54,580 nucleotides of DNA, taken from NCBI GenBank assembly GCA_944389565.1, contig CALXMV010000014.1, positions 1 to 54,580 on the forward strand, read 5' to 3'. The position numbers and the translations under genes were made by a program. The notes under the pieces were generated by a model. That model did not search any database. It saw only the letters and a program-made list of their open reading frames with translations, and had not been told where the DNA came from. This stretch comes from an uncultured Kiritimatiellota bacterium (GTDB taxonomy: Bacteria; Verrucomicrobiota; Kiritimatiellia; RFP12; DVOR01). Positions within the stretch are counted from its first letter, which is position 1; the number at the start of each line of letters is the position of its first letter. Of this stretch, positions 45,465 through 54,287 are shown piece by piece.

Positions 45465-46217
45465 TCACGATCTCCGATTGTTACGCGCACAGCCGAGGCA
45501 GGCGAGGCCGTAGAGCGCGGCGGTCTCAACACGAAGGATGAGCGGGCCGAGGGTGACGGGGCGTGCGCCGGCATCGAGGAGTGCTTGGAGTTCCGCCGGG
45601 GTGAAGTCGCCCTCGGGGCCACACCACCACCCCCACGTCTGCCCCGGGCGCTCCGGGTCGAGCGTCACGAGCAGGGGCATGAGCGGGCGCGCCTCGGGCG
45701 TGAGCGCGGCGACAATCGGGATGGTGCATTCGCGTGTCAGCGGGAGCGCCTCGGCGAAGGGCTGGGGCGTGCGCACGTGGGGGACAAGCGCCGCGCCGCA
45801 TTGGCGGGCGGCGGCCTCGACGATGCGTTGCCATCGGTCCCGCTTGGCGATCGCCTGGCGACCTTCGAGGCGGACGACCGTCCGTGCGCTAATCACGGGG
45901 ACGATCTCCGAGACGCCAAGCTCGGTGGCCTTTTCCAGCAGCCAGTCCATCCGCTCCCCTTTCGGGACACAGACGAAGAGGCGCAGACGCACGGGCGGAT
46001 CGGCGGTCTGGAAGATGGGCTGCTTGGCGGCGAGGGTGAGGGAGTCGGCATCGTGCGCGATGATGTGGTAGAGCCGTGTGCGGCCCGCGCCGTCGAAGGC
46101 TCCGACCTCCGCACCTTCCCGCAACCGGAGCACGTGCAGGAGGTGGTGCGCCTCCGCGCCGCGGAGGATGAGCGTGTCCTGTTCGATGGCCTCGGGGGCG
46201 ACGTGATGGCGATGCAT
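45465..46217 (-). CDS. rsmE: 16S rRNA (uracil-1498-N3)-methyltransferase
   Basis: 250 residues from ATG 46217. SPOUT-fold family signs: N-terminal HHLLHVLRLREGAEV PUA-like segment, LFVCVPKGERMDWLLEKATELGVSEIVPV, GPEGDFTPAEL and the knotted C-terminus LGPLILRVETAALYGL. Four bases separate it from the lipoprotein gene upstream. Confidence 0.94.
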   Translation of the reverse strand: MHRHHVAPEAIEQDTLILRGAEAHHLLHVLRLREGAEVGAFDGAGRTRLYHIIAHDADSLTLAAKQPIFQTADPPVRLRLFVCVPKGERMDWLLEKATELGVSEIVPVISARTVVRLEGRQAIAKRDRWQRIVEAAARQCGAALVPHVRTPQPFAEALPLTRECTIPIVAALTPEARPLMPLLVTLDPERPGQTWGWWCGPEGDFTPAELQALLDAGARPVTLGPLILRVETAALYGLACLGCARNNRRS

Positions 46218-46221
46218 GGCG

Positions 46222-46653
46222 TTACTGGCGCATTTGGATGGCGGAGACGCGCCCGTTGGTGAACTCGATGCGGAGCGCCTCCTTCCACTCGTACTCGGGG
46301 GTGTCATCGAGGTAGTAACTGCCACGCAACCGACCGTCGATGTCATGGTAGACGGGGCGGACGGAAGGGTAGAGGCGGTCGGAGAAGCCGAGGATTTTGT
46401 AGATCCAGACCTCCCCGGTGCCGGTGGCGTCGGTGCGGCGGAGACGTTCGGTGGGCTCGCCGTAAACCATCCACACGGCGTCCTGGTCGTCGCCCAACCG
46501 GATTTGGCCGCGCGCGATACGGGCCTGCGTCTCGGCGGGATAGGCGTCGTAGACGGTCTGCCGCGCGGCGATGCGCGCGGAGACGGAGTCCGCGCACCCG
46601 GCGAGGAACCCCATGGCGACGAGGAGAAGGGCGGCGAGGCGGGTGGCGGTCAT
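46222..46653 (-). CDS. Putative lipoprotein
   Basis: 143 residues. A signal peptide ends in the lipobox LAGC with the modified cysteine at residue 20. The mature part (VWMVYGEPTERLRRTDATGTGEVWIY, LDDTPEYEWKEALRIEFTNGRVSAIQ) resembles the small BamE/SmpA-like fold in which a short helix precedes a sheet with a GxP motif; similarity is only by eye. Its ATG overlaps the carboxypeptidase stop (ATGA). Substrate for the lgt and lol genes of this window. Confidence 0.75.
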   Translation of the reverse strand: MTATRLAALLLVAMGFLAGCADSVSARIAARQTVYDAYPAETQARIARGQIRLGDDQDAVWMVYGEPTERLRRTDATGTGEVWIYKILGFSDRLYPSVRPVYHDIDGRLRGSYYLDDTPEYEWKEALRIEFTNGRVSAIQMRQ

Positions 46654-47729
46654 TGCGCGTACCCCCAATCGAGCAAGGCCTTGCAGAAGGCGTCGCGGTC
46701 GCGGTGGGCCTTGAACCCGGTGACGCAGCCGATGAGTCGGTGGCCGCCGCGCTTGCAGGTGAAGGTGACGCAGAAGCCGGCCTTTTCGGTGTAGCCGGTC
46801 TTGAGGCCATCCACGCCCTCGACCCGCTGGGTGATGAGGTTGTTGTGGTTTTTGAGCATCATCTTGCCGTCGCGGAAGGAGTCGAGACGCGTGGAGGCCA
46901 AGCGCACGACCTCCGGATAGGCGAGGAGATGCTCGGCGAGGATGACCATGTCGTGCGCGGAGGCGCGGTTGTCACGCTTGGCGCCATCGCCCAGGCCGTG
47001 CGCGTCGTAGAAGACGGTGTGGCGCATCCCGAGTTCCTTGGCCCGCGCGTTCATGGCGTCGATGAAAGCCGGCATACTGCCTCCACCGAGGTATTCGCCG
47101 ACCAGATAGGCGGAATCGTTGGCCGATTTGATGGCGATGGTCTTGAGCAATTCCTTGAGCGGGAAGGATTCGCGCGGGTCGAGCCAGACCTGCGCACCGC
47201 CAATCTTGTAGGCGGCCACGGTGACGCGGATGACCGTGTCGCGTGAGACGCGCCCTTCGGCGATGGCCTCCTCGGCCAGAAGCAAGGTCATCATCTTGGT
47301 CATCGAGGCGATGGGCACGGCCTGGTCCGCCTTTTTCGCCCACAGCACCTTGCGTGTGGCGGGATCGACGAGGATACCCGTGGCGCAGGCGTTCTCCTGG
47401 GGCAGGCCGATGTGCGAACGCGCGCCCGCGAAATCATAGGGCGTCGCCGGGTCGGGCTCGGCGGGCGGGGTGGGTGCGGCGGGGGCGGAGGGCGCGGGGG
47501 CCGGCGCCTTGGGGGGCTCCGCGGGTGCGGGAGCCGGTGGCTCGGTCTGTTTGGCGGCGGGAGGCTCCGCCTCCTTGGGGGCGTCTTTCTCGCCGCCACC
47601 ATCGGCGAAGAGCAGCCACCCCACGATCAGCACGAGCCAACCGAGGATGGGAAGGCCCCAGACCAAGAGCGTCCGCGTCAGCGCGCGGGAGCCGCCCACG
47701 CCATCGGGAAGGGTGTAACGTTCGGACAT
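46650..47729 (-). CDS. D-alanyl-D-alanine carboxypeptidase (S11 family)
   Basis: 359 residues. A membrane anchor near residues 20-42 (TLLVWGLPILGWLVLIVGWLLF) precedes a ~50-residue Pro/Ala/Glu linker, then the penicillin-binding fold: SMTK with the nucleophile Ser 142 and Lys 145, SAND, and KTGYTEKAG. Trims peptidoglycan pentapeptides. It lacks the usual cleaved signal peptide and C-terminal amphipathic helix, so the N-terminal anchor and linker hold it in the periplasm. ATG 47729 is 10 bases after ychF. Confidence 0.92.
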   Translation of the reverse strand: MSERYTLPDGVGGSRALTRTLLVWGLPILGWLVLIVGWLLFADGGGEKDAPKEAEPPAAKQTEPPAPAPAEPPKAPAPAPSAPAAPTPPAEPDPATPYDFAGARSHIGLPQENACATGILVDPATRKVLWAKKADQAVPIASMTKMMTLLLAEEAIAEGRVSRDTVIRVTVAAYKIGGAQVWLDPRESFPLKELLKTIAIKSANDSAYLVGEYLGGGSMPAFIDAMNARAKELGMRHTVFYDAHGLGDGAKRDNRASAHDMVILAEHLLAYPEVVRLASTRLDSFRDGKMMLKNHNNLITQRVEGVDGLKTGYTEKAGFCVTFTCKRGGHRLIGCVTGFKAHRDRDAFCKALLDWGYAQ

Positions 47730-47739
47730 GGGCGTTGCC

Positions 47740-48843
47740 TCAGACGTTGAAGAGGAAGTGGACGACATCGCCTTCGCGCATGACGTAATCCTTGCCCTCC
47801 ACGCGCAGGAGACCCTTTTCGCGGGCGTGCGCCTCGCCGCCGAGGGTCACGAAGTCGTCGTACGAAACGACCTCCGCGCGGATGAACCCGCGCTCGAAGT
47901 CGGTGTGGATGACGCCTGCGGCCTTGGGGGCCGTCCATCCTTGGCGGATGGTCCAGGCGCGGGCCTCCATGGGGCCGGCGGTGAAGAAACTTTGCAGCCC
48001 GAGCGTGTGATAGGCCATGCGGATGGTGGCGTCGAGCCCCGACTGTTCCAGGCCGTAGGACTCCAGGAAGTCTTTCTGTTCGGCGTCGGAGAGGCCGGCG
48101 AGGTCGGCCTCCATCGCCGCGCAGATGGTGATGGTGTCGCATCCGTGGGCGGCGGCGTGCGCCTTGAGCGCCGTGACGTGCACGTTGTCGGGCTGGCCGA
48201 GATCGTCCTCGCCCACGTTCGCCACGTAGATGACGGGTTTGTCGGTGATGAGGCGGAGCTCCTTGCGCGTGGGGGCCAAGGCATCCGGGTCGTCCGTCGC
48301 GAAGGTACGGGCGGGCTCGCCGGCGTCAAGATGGTCGTGAAGTGCCTTCATGGCCTCGACCTCCTTGGCGAGCGATTTGTCGGCGCGCGCCTGGCGGCTG
48401 ATCCGGTCGAGCCGTTTGTCAAGGCTCTGCAGGTCGGCCAGAATCAGCTCGGTCTCGATGATGCCGACGTCGCGCACGGGGTCGACGGAGCCTTCCACGT
48501 GCACCACGTCGTCATTGTCGAAGCAACGCACCACCTCGAGGATGGCGTCGCACTCGCGGATGTTCCCGAGGAACTGGTTCCCCAGGCCTTCGCCTTTCGA
48601 GGCGCCGCGCACGAGTCCCGCGATGTCCGTGAAGTCGACCGTCGCATGGATGACGCGCCCGCTTTTGCAGATTTCCGCCAATTTCTCCACTCGGGGGTCG
48701 GCCACCGGCGCGGTCGCCTTGTTGGGCTCGATCGTGCAGAAGGGATAATTCGCCGCCTCCGCGTTCTGGGCGCGTGTGAGGGCGTTGAAGAGCGTGGACT
48801 TGCCCACATTCGGCAAGCCGACGATACCGACGGCTAGGCTCAT
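47740..48843 (-). CDS. ychF: Redox-regulated ATPase YchF
   Basis: 367-residue OLA1/YchF P-loop protein that binds ribosomes. G1 GLPNVGKST, G3 DIAGLVRGASKGEGLGN, the non-canonical G4 region (VANVGEDDL), and the C-terminal TGS domain (LQSFFTAGPMEARAWTIRQGWTAPKAAGVIHTDFERGFIRAEVV). ATG 48843 overlaps the M50 protease stop (ATGA). Confidence 0.97.
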   Translation of the reverse strand: MSLAVGIVGLPNVGKSTLFNALTRAQNAEAANYPFCTIEPNKATAPVADPRVEKLAEICKSGRVIHATVDFTDIAGLVRGASKGEGLGNQFLGNIRECDAILEVVRCFDNDDVVHVEGSVDPVRDVGIIETELILADLQSLDKRLDRISRQARADKSLAKEVEAMKALHDHLDAGEPARTFATDDPDALAPTRKELRLITDKPVIYVANVGEDDLGQPDNVHVTALKAHAAAHGCDTITICAAMEADLAGLSDAEQKDFLESYGLEQSGLDATIRMAYHTLGLQSFFTAGPMEARAWTIRQGWTAPKAAGVIHTDFERGFIRAEVVSYDDFVTLGGEAHAREKGLLRVEGKDYVMREGDVVHFLFNV

Positions 48844-49631
48844 CGCCAACCTCCATAATATTCGGCCTCGGCGCGCACGTACTGCAATTCACGCCTTCCG
48901 GCCTCCCAAATCATCAGCGCGACGCAGAGCAGAAGCAATCCGCCGCCACCGAAAACGATGTCCCACAGGAACTTTGCCGTGTCCGGCAAGGCCGCCGGCG
49001 CGTGCCAGCGGATCCCAAGAAAAGCCAGCACGCTCACGGCTGCCCACAGCACGGCGAAGACGCGCCCCACCGCCACGGCGACCTCCGTGGCCGCCACTTT
49101 CGGGCGTCCCGCGCATTGCAGGAGCGCGCGCAGCACCCGCCCCCCGTCCATCGGGAAAGCCGGCACCAGATTGAAGCACGCCAATCCCAGATTCAGCACC
49201 GCCGCCACCGCCCACCATGCGTTCGGCGCGTGGACCGTCACCACCTGCCCGGTCCAGTCGACCCCCAACACATGCTCTTGCGGGAACGCCGTCGCCACCC
49301 CCCACGCCATCGCCGCCAAGGCGAACGAGCACCCCGGCCCCGCCGCCGCCATCAGGCATTCGTGCCACGGCTTGGGCGGCATCCGCGTGATGGCCGCGCA
49401 CCCGCCCAACAATTGCAACGTGATGTCCCGCACCTGTCCCCCGAAGGCCATCGCCACCACGCTATGCGCCAATTCGTGCAGCACGATCGAAATCAGCAGC
49501 ACCACCGCGAGATAGAGCCCGAACGCGAGGTCCCCGCATGTGATCAGCAGGTAGAGCGCCAAGAGCCCCACCGAGAGATCCGCCCGCACGGGGATCCCGA
49601 AGACATGGAAAAGCGTCCAAGATGTTCGCAT
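48840..49631 (-). CDS. M50-family site-2 metalloprotease
   Basis: 263-residue membrane protein. HELAH (His 52, Glu 53, His 56) gives the zinc site and NLVPAFPMDGG holds the third ligand Asp 162; about six membrane segments surround them. It lacks PDZ and CBS domains and is of the short FpsA/SpoIVFB-like type. Likely cleaves membrane-bound regulators or leftover signal peptides. First gene of the operon to lolD and apparently translated from a leaderless message. Confidence 0.92.
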   Translation of the reverse strand: MRTSWTLFHVFGIPVRADLSVGLLALYLLITCGDLAFGLYLAVVLLISIVLHELAHSVVAMAFGGQVRDITLQLLGGCAAITRMPPKPWHECLMAAAGPGCSFALAAMAWGVATAFPQEHVLGVDWTGQVVTVHAPNAWWAVAAVLNLGLACFNLVPAFPMDGGRVLRALLQCAGRPKVAATEVAVAVGRVFAVLWAAVSVLAFLGIRWHAPAALPDTAKFLWDIVFGGGGLLLLCVALMIWEAGRRELQYVRAEAEYYGGWR

Positions 49632-49638
49632 GGGGTGT

Positions 49639-49644
49639 AGTATA
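49639..49644 (-). promoter_or_regulatory. Extended -10 box for the M50-lolD operon, leaderless arrangement
   Basis: Minus-strand TATACT at 49644-49639 preceded by TGT. Only seven bases lie between it and ATG 49631, and there is no ribosome-binding site. The -35 region is weak. Confidence 0.65.
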
Positions 49645-49699
49645 ACAAACTTCCGCGTCCGTGGGGATGGTCGCGGCGGGCGCCGGGTAGGGGGATGCC

Positions 49700-50623
49700 C
49701 TATCTTTCCTCTTTGACGAGGTAGGGTGGGCGGCGTTTGGTCTCAAGATAGGTTTTGGCCAGATAGGCCCCCAAAATGCCGACGACAAAGAGTTGGAGCC
49801 CGCCGAAGAAGATGACGATGCACACCAGCGACGGCCAGCCACTCACCGGGTCCCCGAAGAGCAACGCCCGCGTCACGATGAAAAGCAAGGCCAGGAAGGC
49901 GAAGCCGCAGCAACCCACCCCGAGCCAGGAGGCGATCTGGAGCGGCGCGGTGGAGAAGGCCGTCATGCCCTCGATGCTGTAGAGAAAAAGCGTGCGGAAC
50001 GACCATTTCGTCGTGCCTGCCGTGCGCGCGACGTTCGGGAAGGCGATCCATTTCGTGCGGAAACCGACCCATTGGTAGATGCCCTTGGTGAAGCGGTTGA
50101 CCTCCGGCATGGAGAGGATGGCCTCGACCACCTGCCGCGTCATCATGCGGTAATCGCGCGCGCCATCCACCAACGCCACCTCCGAGATGTGACGCATGAG
50201 CCAATAGAACCGACGCGCGAACCATGCGCGCATCGGCGGTTCGCCCTCGCGCGACGAACGGCGCGTGGCCACGCAATCATAGCCCTCCTCCTCGATGGCG
50301 CGGAGCATCTCCGGCAGAAGCGCGGGGGGATCCTGCAGGTCGGCGTCCATCGTCACCACGTGGCGCCCCGTGGCCTTGCGAAGCCCGGCCAAAAGCGCCG
50401 CCTCCTTGCCGAAGTTCCGCGAGAAGGAGACGTAACGGACATCCTCGCGCGTTTCCGCCAGATGCCTCAGAAGGGCGAGCGTGCCATCCGTCGAGCCATC
50501 GTCCACGAAGACGAACTCGACCCCGCGCACACCCGTCTCCTCCACCGCGCGGACAAAGGCCTCCACGCACGGGGCCTCATCGAGGCACGGCACGACGATC
50601 GAGAGGCGGGGGCTTTCGGCCAT
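49700..50623 (-). CDS. Membrane glycosyltransferase, GtrB/DPM-like (GT2)
   Basis: 307 residues. The GT2 domain has LSIVVPCLDEAPCVEAFV, VFVDDGSTDGT, FSRNFGKEAALLAGL, and TMDADLQDPP with the metal-binding DxD. Two C-terminal membrane helices (WLGVGCCGFAFLALLFIVTRALL; LVCIVIFFGGLQLFVVGILGAYLAKTYLE) mark the polyprenyl-phosphate-sugar synthase group. It probably makes a lipid-linked sugar for surface glycan or glycosylation. ATG 50623 lies 17 bases after bioB. Confidence 0.92.
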   Translation of the reverse strand: MAESPRLSIVVPCLDEAPCVEAFVRAVEETGVRGVEFVFVDDGSTDGTLALLRHLAETREDVRYVSFSRNFGKEAALLAGLRKATGRHVVTMDADLQDPPALLPEMLRAIEEEGYDCVATRRSSREGEPPMRAWFARRFYWLMRHISEVALVDGARDYRMMTRQVVEAILSMPEVNRFTKGIYQWVGFRTKWIAFPNVARTAGTTKWSFRTLFLYSIEGMTAFSTAPLQIASWLGVGCCGFAFLALLFIVTRALLFGDPVSGWPSLVCIVIFFGGLQLFVVGILGAYLAKTYLETKRRPPYLVKEER

Positions 50624-50640
50624 GGGCGTGCGTCTCCCGC

Positions 50641-51567
50641 TCAGAGGGTGTATCCCGCGGCGAGGATATGGGCCTCGTCTTGGGCGACGGTGTTACCGAG
50701 CGTGGTGAGGAGGTCGCCCTCGATCGCGGCGTTGATGCCGAGGCGGAGCGCGGCGTCGAGGGTCTGCGGGGCGAGCCTTTTGCGGCCGCCGGCGAAACGG
50801 AGCGCGGCGGCCGGATGGACGAGCCGGAAGAGGGCGACGGCTCGCAGGATGTCGCGCTCGGGGAGGAGCGGGATCTTCGCGAGCGGCGTGCCGGGGATGG
50901 GGGCGAGGATGTTGATCGGGATGGAGGCGACGTCGAGGTTGCGCAGGGCGAAAGCCAAGGCGATGCGGTCGCGTTCCGTCTCGCCCATGCCGATGATGCC
51001 GCCGGAGCAGATGGTCATGCCGACGCGCCGCGCGGCACGGAGGGTGGCGATTTTCTGCGCTTGGGTGTGGGTGGAGCAGAGCGTGGGAAAGAAGGCCGGG
51101 GAGGACTCGAGGTTGCAATGGTAGCGGGAGACGCCGGCCTCGGCCAAACGGCGCAATTCCGGCTCGTCCAGCAAGCCGAGCGAGGCGCAGACCTCAAGGC
51201 GCGTCTCCCGGCGCAACAGGCGCACGAGGGCGCAGACGCCGTCGAGTTCCGTCAGGGTGGGGCGTCGGCCGCTGTTGACGATGGAGAAACGGGCGATCCC
51301 GGCGGCCTCGTTGGCGCGGGCGTGGCGCAGGCATTCCTCGGGGGAGATGAGCCCGTGGACATCGCAGACCGTGGCGTGGTGCGCGGATTGGGCGCACCAT
51401 TTGCAGTCCTCCGGGCAACGGCCGCTTTTCCCATTGACAATGGAGCAACGGTCAAAACGGCGGTTGGCGAACGCGCGGGTGAGGCGTTCGGCCTCGGCGA
51501 AGAGCGCGGCCTCCGGGCCGGCGGCCCAGCGCAACGTCTCGGGGAAGGAGATTTGGGGGGCGGTCAT
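50641..51567 (-). CDS. bioB: Biotin synthase
   Basis: 308-residue radical-SAM enzyme converting dethiobiotin to biotin. The CxxxCxxC is at residues 51, 55 and 58 (RCPEDCKWCAQSA). Other family marks are VNSGRRPT, CASLGLL, RYHCNLESSPAFFPTLCSTHT, SGGIIGMGET and NILAPIPGTPLA, with an Arg in RFAGGRK for the auxiliary cluster. No other biotin gene is nearby; four bases separate it from the coiled-coil protein upstream. Confidence 0.94.
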   Translation of the reverse strand: MTAPQISFPETLRWAAGPEAALFAEAERLTRAFANRRFDRCSIVNGKSGRCPEDCKWCAQSAHHATVCDVHGLISPEECLRHARANEAAGIARFSIVNSGRRPTLTELDGVCALVRLLRRETRLEVCASLGLLDEPELRRLAEAGVSRYHCNLESSPAFFPTLCSTHTQAQKIATLRAARRVGMTICSGGIIGMGETERDRIALAFALRNLDVASIPINILAPIPGTPLAKIPLLPERDILRAVALFRLVHPAAALRFAGGRKRLAPQTLDAALRLGINAAIEGDLLTTLGNTVAQDEAHILAAGYTL

Positions 51568-51571
51568 TCGG

Positions 51572-52336
51572 TCAGCGCCCCTCGGGCGGCGGGGGCGGTC
51601 CCATGCGGACGGAGGGCATCATGCCGGTGGAGTCGTAGACGGCATTGACGGTTTCGCGGAAGATCGCCGCCTCCTCCTCGGTCTGGAGCCCCATCGAGAG
51701 CGCCACCGCGTCAAGCAACGCGTCGCGTTCGGCGGATTGGAGCTCGCGGACGGTGTCGAAGGTGGAACGGATCAGTTCGCGGGTCTCCTCGGAGGGCGGC
51801 TGGCCGGATTCCGCCGCCGCCTCCATCTGCTCCATGAGGGCGCGCTGTTGGGCGACGGCCTCGGTGAAGCGGCGATGGGTTTCCTGTTGCTCGGGGGTGA
51901 GCAGGGAGAGATCGATCGCGCCGAGGAAATCGTCACGTTGGTTCAGCGCGTCGGCCATGCGTTGGCGAAACTCTTGACGCCTAGCCTGCATTTCCTCGTA
52001 GCGCTTGGGGTCGGTGCGCTTGAGCTCCTCCATGCGCTCGGCGTGCGTCTGTCTGCGCGGTGGCTCGGCCTGCGGCGTCTGCGCGGCGGCCTGAAGGTCG
52101 GCCAGACGCCCCTCCAGCGCGGCTTTCTCGGCGCGGAGCGCCTCCAACTCGCTCAGCGCCTTGGCAAGCGCCAGCTCGGTCTCCGCGTCGCTGGCGGCCG
52201 TGACGGTGCGCACCGTCTCGACGCTTGGCGCGGCGATCACTTTGCGGGGCGCGAAGAAGCGCCCGGCGGCGTATCCGGCGGCCGCCACGGCGATTCCCGC
52301 GACGACGGACACGGCGATGGTCTTCAGGGTCTTCAT
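51572..52336 (-). CDS. Membrane-anchored coiled-coil envelope protein (Spy/CpxP-like features)
   Basis: 254 residues. An N-terminal hydrophobic segment (TIAVSVVAGIAVAAAGYAAG) is followed by a coiled coil (ETELALAKALSELEALRAEKAALEGRL) and an Arg/Glu/Gln-rich helical region with DLSLLTPEQQETHRRF, which resembles the LTxxQ motif of the CpxP/Spy group. It ends in MGPPPPPEGR. No function can be assigned; an envelope-stress chaperone is one guess. Starts at ATG 52336 right after its promoter without a ribosome-binding site. Confidence 0.75.
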   Translation of the reverse strand: MKTLKTIAVSVVAGIAVAAAGYAAGRFFAPRKVIAAPSVETVRTVTAASDAETELALAKALSELEALRAEKAALEGRLADLQAAAQTPQAEPPRRQTHAERMEELKRTDPKRYEEMQARRQEFRQRMADALNQRDDFLGAIDLSLLTPEQQETHRRFTEAVAQQRALMEQMEAAAESGQPPSEETRELIRSTFDTVRELQSAERDALLDAVALSMGLQTEEEAAIFRETVNAVYDSTGMMPSVRMGPPPPPEGR

Positions 52337-52347
52337 GATAGGCTCGG

Positions 52348-52353
52348 ATTATA
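52348..52353 (-). promoter_or_regulatory. Extended -10 box for the coiled-coil protein-bioB-gtrB operon
   Basis: Minus-strand TATAAT at 52353-52348 preceded by TGC; eleven bases to ATG 52336, no ribosome-binding site. The -35 region is poor. Confidence 0.65.
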
Positions 52354-52365
52354 GCATATTCGCGG

Positions 52366-53406
52366 TCAGTCCAACCCGAAGGCGACCCAGTCGCTGTATT
52401 TCCCGGACTTCAGATGGGTGCGGGTGCGGAGGGAACGTCCGTCGGGGGCGAGATCGATGAGGCGCACGCCGTTCTCCCAATGCTGGTAGGTGTTGGTGCC
52501 GCCCGAGAAGCGTCCGTAGGCGAGGCCCATGCCGTGGACGCGCCCGATGTAGTCGTTGTCATGGTCGTGCCCGCAGAAGGCGCAGAGCGCGGCCTGCGTC
52601 TCCAGCATGGCATAGAACATCCCGGAATTGACGGCGGGGCAGCAGACGGCCTCATTTTTCGAGCCGGCGCGCTGCTTGTCGTCGGGCGCGCTCCAAGCCT
52701 GGTTGTACTCCGGCAGGGGGATATGGAAGAAGAAGGCGCCTGGGACGGGTCTGCCGCCGTTGGCCTTTCGGTAGGCGGCGGCCTGCTCGCGGAGCCAGTC
52801 AATCTGCGTGGGCGCGAACCACGCGTACTTGCCGATGCCTTTGACGTCCTTGAGGGCGGTGTCCTTGGCGTAGGCGCGGGAATCGAGGCAATAGAGCACC
52901 GTGCGTACGGAGGTGCCGTCGGGCGCGTAGAGGGGGATGGTGTAGTTGCCGTAGCCTGGGATGTCGGCGGGGCCGGTTTGCGTGAGCGACCCCTCCAGGC
53001 CGGCCACGTACGAGACGATCTCCTTACGGGAGTGCCTACCCTCGTGGTCATGGTTGCCCATCACGGCCGCGAAGGGCACGCCGTGTTTGTTGAAGAGCGC
53101 CGCGAAGCGATCCCACCCGGTCTCCATGAAGGTGTTGGTCACGCAATCGCCCGTGTGGATGACGAGATCGGGCTTGTCCTGCGTGAGTGCCATCTCCAAC
53201 ATGTCGTCGACCTGTTGGCAACGCTTATCCTTACCCGTCGGCGGGATGTAGTGGGTGTCCGTGATCTGCATGATCCGAAAGGGCTTCCCCTCGCGGAAAC
53301 AGAGCCGTTTGGGCGCGGGCAAGGCCGCACGGGCGGCCGGCGCCAAGGCCGCGGCGGCGGCGCCAAGGGTCAGGGCAGAGAGAAAATCACGACGGCTTGC
53401 GGGCAT
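52366..53406 (-). CDS. Tat-exported metallophosphoesterase
   Basis: 346 residues. A Tat signal (SRRDFLSALTLGAAAAA) precedes a calcineurin-like phosphoesterase: ITDTHY (Asp 50, His 52), HTGDCV, MGNHDH, FHIPLPEY and GHDHDND cover the metal-binding motifs. It resembles purple-acid/Dcr2-type exported phosphatases. Two Cys-rich spots (EAVCCPAV, ALCAFCGHDH) are unusual. AAGGAG precedes ATG 53406. Confidence 0.9.
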   Translation of the reverse strand: MPASRRDFLSALTLGAAAAALAPAARAALPAPKRLCFREGKPFRIMQITDTHYIPPTGKDKRCQQVDDMLEMALTQDKPDLVIHTGDCVTNTFMETGWDRFAALFNKHGVPFAAVMGNHDHEGRHSRKEIVSYVAGLEGSLTQTGPADIPGYGNYTIPLYAPDGTSVRTVLYCLDSRAYAKDTALKDVKGIGKYAWFAPTQIDWLREQAAAYRKANGGRPVPGAFFFHIPLPEYNQAWSAPDDKQRAGSKNEAVCCPAVNSGMFYAMLETQAALCAFCGHDHDNDYIGRVHGMGLAYGRFSGGTNTYQHWENGVRLIDLAPDGRSLRTRTHLKSGKYSDWVAFGLD

Positions 53407-53445
53407 GGAGGACTCCTTTCAGCAACGCTATGCGCAAACATCCAT

Positions 53446-53474
53446 AGGATAGCGCAACCGCGTCCGATGGGCAA
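53446..53474 (-). promoter_or_regulatory. Promoter of the metallophosphoesterase gene
   Basis: Minus-strand TTGCCC at 53474-53469, 17-nt spacer, TATCCT at 53451-53446, leader about 40 bases. Confidence 0.7.
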
Positions 53475-53531
53475 GCGTGTGCCCTGCGGGTCGCAGGCGG
53501 TTGCCGACCGCCGAACGCACCTTCCCGCAGA

Positions 53532-53564
53532 CAAAACGGGAGGCGCGGCCAGCGCGCCTCCCGT
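53532..53564 (-). terminator. Terminator after the second PEP-CTERM gene
   Basis: ACGGGAGGCGCG and its complement (53536-53547 with 53553-53564) form a 12-bp stem with a 5-nt loop; on the minus strand it is followed by TTTT. Confidence 0.85.
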
Positions 53565-53588
53565 CCGAGAGGATGGGGAAACCCTTGG

Positions 53589-54251
53589 TCAGGCGACTTT
53601 GCGGCGGAGCGCCAGACCGGCCACGCCAAGCGCGAGCACCGCGAGCGCCGTCGGCTCCGGCACCGGCGTGCCGTCGTCATACGTGATCGTGCCGGAGATG
53701 GAGGAGATGTCGTTATGGACGAAGATGGCGTCCACGCCGGTATCGAACCCCTCGGGCGCGGCGAAGGAGTTTGTGAAGGTGTCCGAGCCGAGCGTGAGGC
53801 TGAAGGTGTAAGTGTCCGTCGCGGCATCATAGGCCAAGCCGACCGTGAAGGTGACCTCCGTGCCTTCGAAGGAGCCGAGGAGGTCGGTCTGTGCGGTATA
53901 ATTGCCCGTCCCGATGGAGATACCATAAGCACCAGAGGCACCGTTGAGCCAATAAGAACGGATGGAGAGCGTGTTCGTCCGGTCACCGTTGGAGCCACCC
54001 CAGTTGGTGGGGAAGTCCGAGGCGGAGTTACTGAGTGCCAAGAGGTTCACGTTGTTGAAATCACTGGCGGCCGTCGCGGTGACCACGAAGGAGAGAGAGT
54101 AGGAGGTGTCATCGGGGACGGCGATGCCGGTGTGGCATGTTCCATTTTTTGCGGAGGTTCCGGATCCTGAGGTGATGTCCCAGGAGACGGGGGCGGCGCA
54201 GGCGATGGCACCCGCGGCGACGGCGAGGACGGTCAGGAGTTGCTTTTTCAT
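53589..54251 (-). CDS. Secreted PEP-CTERM-type protein
   Basis: 220 residues from ATG 54251. Signal peptide MKKQLLTVLAVAAGAIACA, then a Ser/Thr/Asn-rich beta domain (SLSFVVTATAASDFNNVNLLALS; VTFTVGLAYDAATDTYTFSLTLGS) and the sorting tail VPEPTALAVLALGVAGLALRRKVA, nearly the same as that of the protein at 9477. The body does not look homologous to that protein beyond the tail, although both have alternating strands typical of lectin-like sandwiches. Role unknown, probably surface. Confidence 0.85.
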   Translation of the reverse strand: MKKQLLTVLAVAAGAIACAAPVSWDITSGSGTSAKNGTCHTGIAVPDDTSYSLSFVVTATAASDFNNVNLLALSNSASDFPTNWGGSNGDRTNTLSIRSYWLNGASGAYGISIGTGNYTAQTDLLGSFEGTEVTFTVGLAYDAATDTYTFSLTLGSDTFTNSFAAPEGFDTGVDAIFVHNDISSISGTITYDDGTPVPEPTALAVLALGVAGLALRRKVA

Positions 54252-54287
54252 GACACGACTTTCTTGTTGGGGTTGAATTGCGCACAA

